Below are positions 18,901 through 20,791 of a stretch of DNA of 20,791 bases, piece by piece. The stretch covers positions 1 to 20,791 of the forward strand of contig SMOI01000125.1 in NCBI GenBank assembly GCA_008000375.1. Direction: 5' to 3'. The position numbers were made by a program, and so were the translations under genes. The notes under the pieces were generated by a model that was given only the letters and a program-made list of their open reading frames with translations, ran no database searches and was not told the DNA's origin. The first letter of the stretch is position 1. Every line of letters begins with the position of its first letter. The stretch is from Poteriospumella lacustris. Its lineage: Eukaryota > Sar > Chrysophyceae > Chromulinales > Dinobryaceae.

Positions 18901-19035
18901 GGACGTGAGGGCCAAATGGATCGTCGTGCTGGTCTCCGACAGCATCACGGTGAAGGTTTCTTCCTTCTCGGTCTTCGACCGGTTGGCCGCCGCCAGCTTG
19001 TGTGTACTGCGACCCAAATCACTTGCCAGATCCAT
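15977..19035 (-). repeat. Right arm of 3.06-kb palindrome
   Basis: This is the reverse-complement partner of 12671-15729. Outside the arms the two copies diverge, in intron 2, exon 2, intron 1, the 5' flank and the 3' flank, so the palindrome is bounded by genuinely different sequence on both sides. No terminal target-site duplication or transposase was seen. Confidence 0.9.
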
Positions 19036-19513
19036 CCGACTACACGACAGCGGGGCAACCAAGTGCACTTTTTAGTGAGCATGGTAACACAACACGTACG
19101 ATATCCGACCCGACGTACCTTTTCAGGTTCAACTTCGACGATAGCGCCGACACCTTCTCGCCTGCCTCCGATGCCGACTCGTCGATCGTCATTTGCTTCG
19201 CCATCGACGGGGTCTTTCCTTTCTTGCTTCGATCAGCATGGCTGCCGGGTTTCCGCGAAATCAAACTTTGGGGAGTCACGATTTTGCCACAGAAAATGAC
19301 TTGGATCGGCCCGCCTTTCGTGGGCGCTGTACCGCCACTGCCGACTATGGCGGCTGCATTGTTCCTCTTCGAACCTGTAAACGAGATTGCAAGAAAACAT
19401 GAATGATTACATGATGTCGATTTCCTTCGTATGAATGGTCACGTACCTGCGACCACAGCACCGGATACGGACTTGTTGGCTTTAGTTCCAAATCGAGCTT
19501 TCGAATTGGACAT
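15977..19513 (-). CDS. DNAI4: Axonemal dynein intermediate chain, DNAI4/WDR78/IC138-like, copy B
   Basis: Second intact copy, in tail-to-tail orientation. Exons in transcript order: 19513-19447, 19374-19119, 19039-17106, 17030-16939, 16831-15977. Introns are 72, 79, 75 and 107 nt, and the joined product is again 1,067 residues. Exon 1 encodes the same 22 residues as copy A with synonymous changes only. Exon 2 has 11 base differences from copy A giving five replacements: G51C, G67S, A78P, V81A and S99A. Exons 3-5 encode the same protein as copy A. Intron 1 and intron 2 differ from copy A in length and sequence, whereas introns 3 and 4 are identical. There is no sign of pseudogenisation. The 5' flank is unrelated to that of copy A, so the two genes may be expressed differently. 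Confidence 0.85.
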
Positions 19514-19932
19514 TTTCTTCGACTGCTGATATACCTGCCCGCAGTCGATGGGATATATGGAAATGGATTGACAAGTATAACTGATGCTTCATGGATCAGC
19601 TGCAGAGCTTTGCAAGCGATTGCACACGACGTGAAACGGCACCTTGGATGAAAAGAACCTCAACTATAACGCTCTTTGGGAAAGTACAGTCCTAAATAAG
19701 ACGATATGGAACGGACAGACGCTACGGAGGCTGAGAGGATCATCGAGCGTTTCATAAGCGGATCGGTCGCTGTCTCCCTTCTTTCCTGCCGATGCCTTCG
19801 CCCCGTCGACGAAAAACTTCTGGAAACGTGCAACCCCATCGCCGTCAAATAAACTATTTTCCAAAGTGGTAGGCATTTTCCCTTCTGCTTTATAATCCTT
19901 TGACAAGCAAGGAGTCCAAAAATTATTGAAAT
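19514..19932. promoter_or_regulatory. Divergent intergenic region: dynein copy B and J-protein
   Basis: These 419 bases lie between the start codons of dynein copy B (leftward) and the J-protein (rightward). The stretch is more AT-rich than the dynein genes and has TATA-like strings near 19529 and 19554, but none can be assigned as a promoter. It shares no visible similarity with the 5' flank of copy A. A short coding-like frame on the minus strand (19664-19876) is listed separately. Confidence 0.5.
19664..19876 (-). CDS. Doubtful short ORF or first exon
   Basis: From ATG 19876 this frame encodes about 70 residues beginning MPTTLENSLFDGDGVARFQK, then a Lys/Gly/Ser stretch and YETLDDPLSL. The first 50 residues look like ordinary protein and the last 20 do not. 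A GTACTTT string on the minus strand starting at 19687 resembles the copy A intron 1 donor, so this could be exon 1 of a spliced gene running toward or into dynein copy B. No family is recognised. The start is only 56 nt from the J-protein start, which would be a very tight divergent pair. It may be chance. Confidence 0.25.
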   Translation of the reverse strand: MPTTLENSLFDGDGVARFQKFFVDGAKASAGKKGDSDRSAYETLDDPLSLRSVCPFHIVLFRTVLSQRAL

Positions 19933-20791
19933 ATGCCAGCGGCGAAGGATTTTTATGACGTTTTGGGTGTTAAACGGGGGGCGAGTCTTGAGGAAATCAA
20001 AAAGGCGTATCGAAAGCTCGCTGTCAAATGGCACCCAGATAAAAATCCAGATAACCAAGAAGAAGCCACAGAAATGTTTAAGGCCATTGGGGAAGCATAT
20101 GAAACACTTTCTGATCCCGCAAAACGTCGTGAATATGACTTAGGAGGATCGGGAAATGTCGAAGATTCTTTTCACAATGACGGTGGATTCGCAAGAACAT
20201 ATTCTACTGGCCCTACCAGCTATCGTCATCCATCTAATGGATTTTCTCATCAACATAGCTTCTCGCATCAACGCGCATTTGATATTTTTAACCAGGTTTT
20301 CGCGGAAATGGAAGCGATGCAGTCCGAGATGTTTGAAGATCATTTTAGCCCTCACAACAGATCGAACCATCGACAAAATGGCCGATCAAGCCGTCGAACA
20401 GATTTTGGTGATGATGACCTTTTTGGTGGAGGCTTTGGTGGAGGCTTCGGCGGAGGCTTTGGTGGCGGCTTTGGTGGAGGCTTTGGAGGAGGCTTTGGTT
20501 CTTCCTTGATGAGCGAGGTCTTTGGAGGAAGAGGAGGTGATCCATTTACAAGAATGCACAGTTTTGGAGGATTTGAAGGGGGGTCGTCGACCTCGTTTTC
20601 CTCTTTCTCGTCCTCGTCAATTAGTGGAGGAAGGGGTATCAGCCGCTCAGTGTCTACTTCGACATATATTGGACCAGATGGTCGCAAACGAACTCGCAAG
20701 GAAACCGTGACTACGAACCCGGACGGTACCCGTGAAAGCAATGTTGAGGAATATGAAGAAGAGCCTGATCATCGCCAGCAACGCATTGATT
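19933..20791 (+). CDS. DNAJB6-like class B J-domain co-chaperone (3' end outside window)
   Basis: Partial Hsp40 co-chaperone; 286 codons are visible and the frame is open at the window end. The J domain covers residues about 5-70 ([20 protein letters not shown]) with the HPD motif at 34-36, which stimulates Hsp70 ATPase. No zinc-finger (CxxCxGxG) repeats follow, so it is not class A. A His/Ser/Phe-rich region leads to six FGGG units (164-187). After it comes a Ser/Thr-rich stretch ([16 protein letters not shown]) and a [16 protein letters not shown] segment like that of DNAJB6/B2/B8 proteins, which suppress aggregation of misfolded proteins in cytosol and nucleus. Codons are mixed at the third position (18 of the first 40 end in G/C), unlike the dynein core. 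No intron is needed in the visible part. The start is the only ATG that places the J domain at the N-terminus. Confidence 0.9.
   Translation, partial: MPAAKDFYDVLGVKRGASLEEIKKAYRKLAVKWHPDKNPDNQEEATEMFKAIGEAYETLSDPAKRREYDLGGSGNVEDSFHNDGGFARTYSTGPTSYRHPSNGFSHQHSFSHQRAFDIFNQVFAEMEAMQSEMFEDHFSPHNRSNHRQNGRSSRRTDFGDDDLFGGGFGGGFGGGFGGGFGGGFGGGFGSSLMSEVFGGRGGDPFTRMHSFGGFEGGSSTSFSSFSSSSISGGRGISRSVSTSTYIGPDGRKRTRKETVTTNPDGTRESNVEEYEEEPDHRQQRID
20422..20493 (+). repeat. 12-bp coding repeat, (FGGG)x6
   Basis: Six copies of a TTTGGTGGAGGC-like unit encode FGGG repeats in the glycine/phenylalanine region of the J-protein. Synonymous variation between units shows the array is not a very recent expansion. 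Confidence 0.9.

Noticed and set aside
12671-19035. Inverted repeats considered as transposon terminal repeats
   Set aside because: The arms are coding exons and introns of an intact dynein gene. The 247-bp spacer holds no transposase and no target-site duplication was seen.
12204-19513. Palindrome dismissed as a simple fold-back assembly error
   Set aside because: Exons 1-2, introns 1-2 and both flanks differ between the arms, so two real copies exist. An assembler copying only the core remains possible and is noted in the findings.
19660-20058. 132-codon minus-strand ORF overlapping the J-protein start
   Set aside because: It overlaps the well-supported J domain in antisense and has no family resemblance.

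Overview
This is eukaryotic nuclear DNA. It has spliceosomal introns of 64-107 nt with GTAC/GTAAGT-type donors, a secreted multidomain membrane protein of more than 3,300 residues, an axonemal dynein subunit and a cytosolic class B J-protein. A very long run of Pro-Ser/Thr-x-x tetrapeptides (QPSSQPT type) joined to NHL and REJ-like domains is typical of stramenopiles. The axonemal dynein gene implies a flagellated stage. My best guess is a flagellated stramenopile, perhaps a chrysophyte-like ochrophyte. That placement is inference from protein style, not from a marker gene.

Layout: (1) 1-1800 shows no convincing gene. It holds the 3' flank of the giant gene and a dense set of simple repeats, palindromes and a minisatellite. 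(2) 1801-11751 (-) is one uninterrupted 3,316-codon reading frame. It encodes a signal peptide, an NHL-type propeller, a tetrapeptide stalk of about 790 residues, a REJ-like ectodomain, a Cys-rich juxtamembrane segment that may be a degenerate GPS site, about seven membrane segments with long loops, and an acidic tail. (3) 11752-12203 is a short divergent intergenic region. (4) 12204-15729 (+) and 15977-19513 (-) are two five-exon copies of a DNAI4/WDR78/IC138-like axonemal dynein intermediate chain, arranged tail to tail as a palindrome with a 247-bp spacer. (5) 19514-19932 is another divergent intergenic region with one doubtful short ORF. (6) 19933-20791 (+) is a DNAJB6-like J-protein cut off by the window end.

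The most striking feature is the dynein palindrome. Homology is clear only within the gene, from start codon to stop codon. Exons 1-2 differ by about 4% and introns 1-2 have drifted in sequence and length. From about 12711 to 15713, including introns 3 and 4, I found no difference and no indel between the arms. At both tract edges the third-codon-position composition also drops from nearly all G/C to mixed. This suggests ongoing arm-to-arm gene conversion, possibly GC-biased, although an assembler copying one arm onto the other must be excluded.

The two dynein copies probably supply the same inner-arm dynein subunit. They sit under different 5' regions: copy A shares one with the giant receptor-like gene, copy B with the J-protein. 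The giant protein would act at the cell surface. No direct functional link between the three gene types is shown by the sequence.
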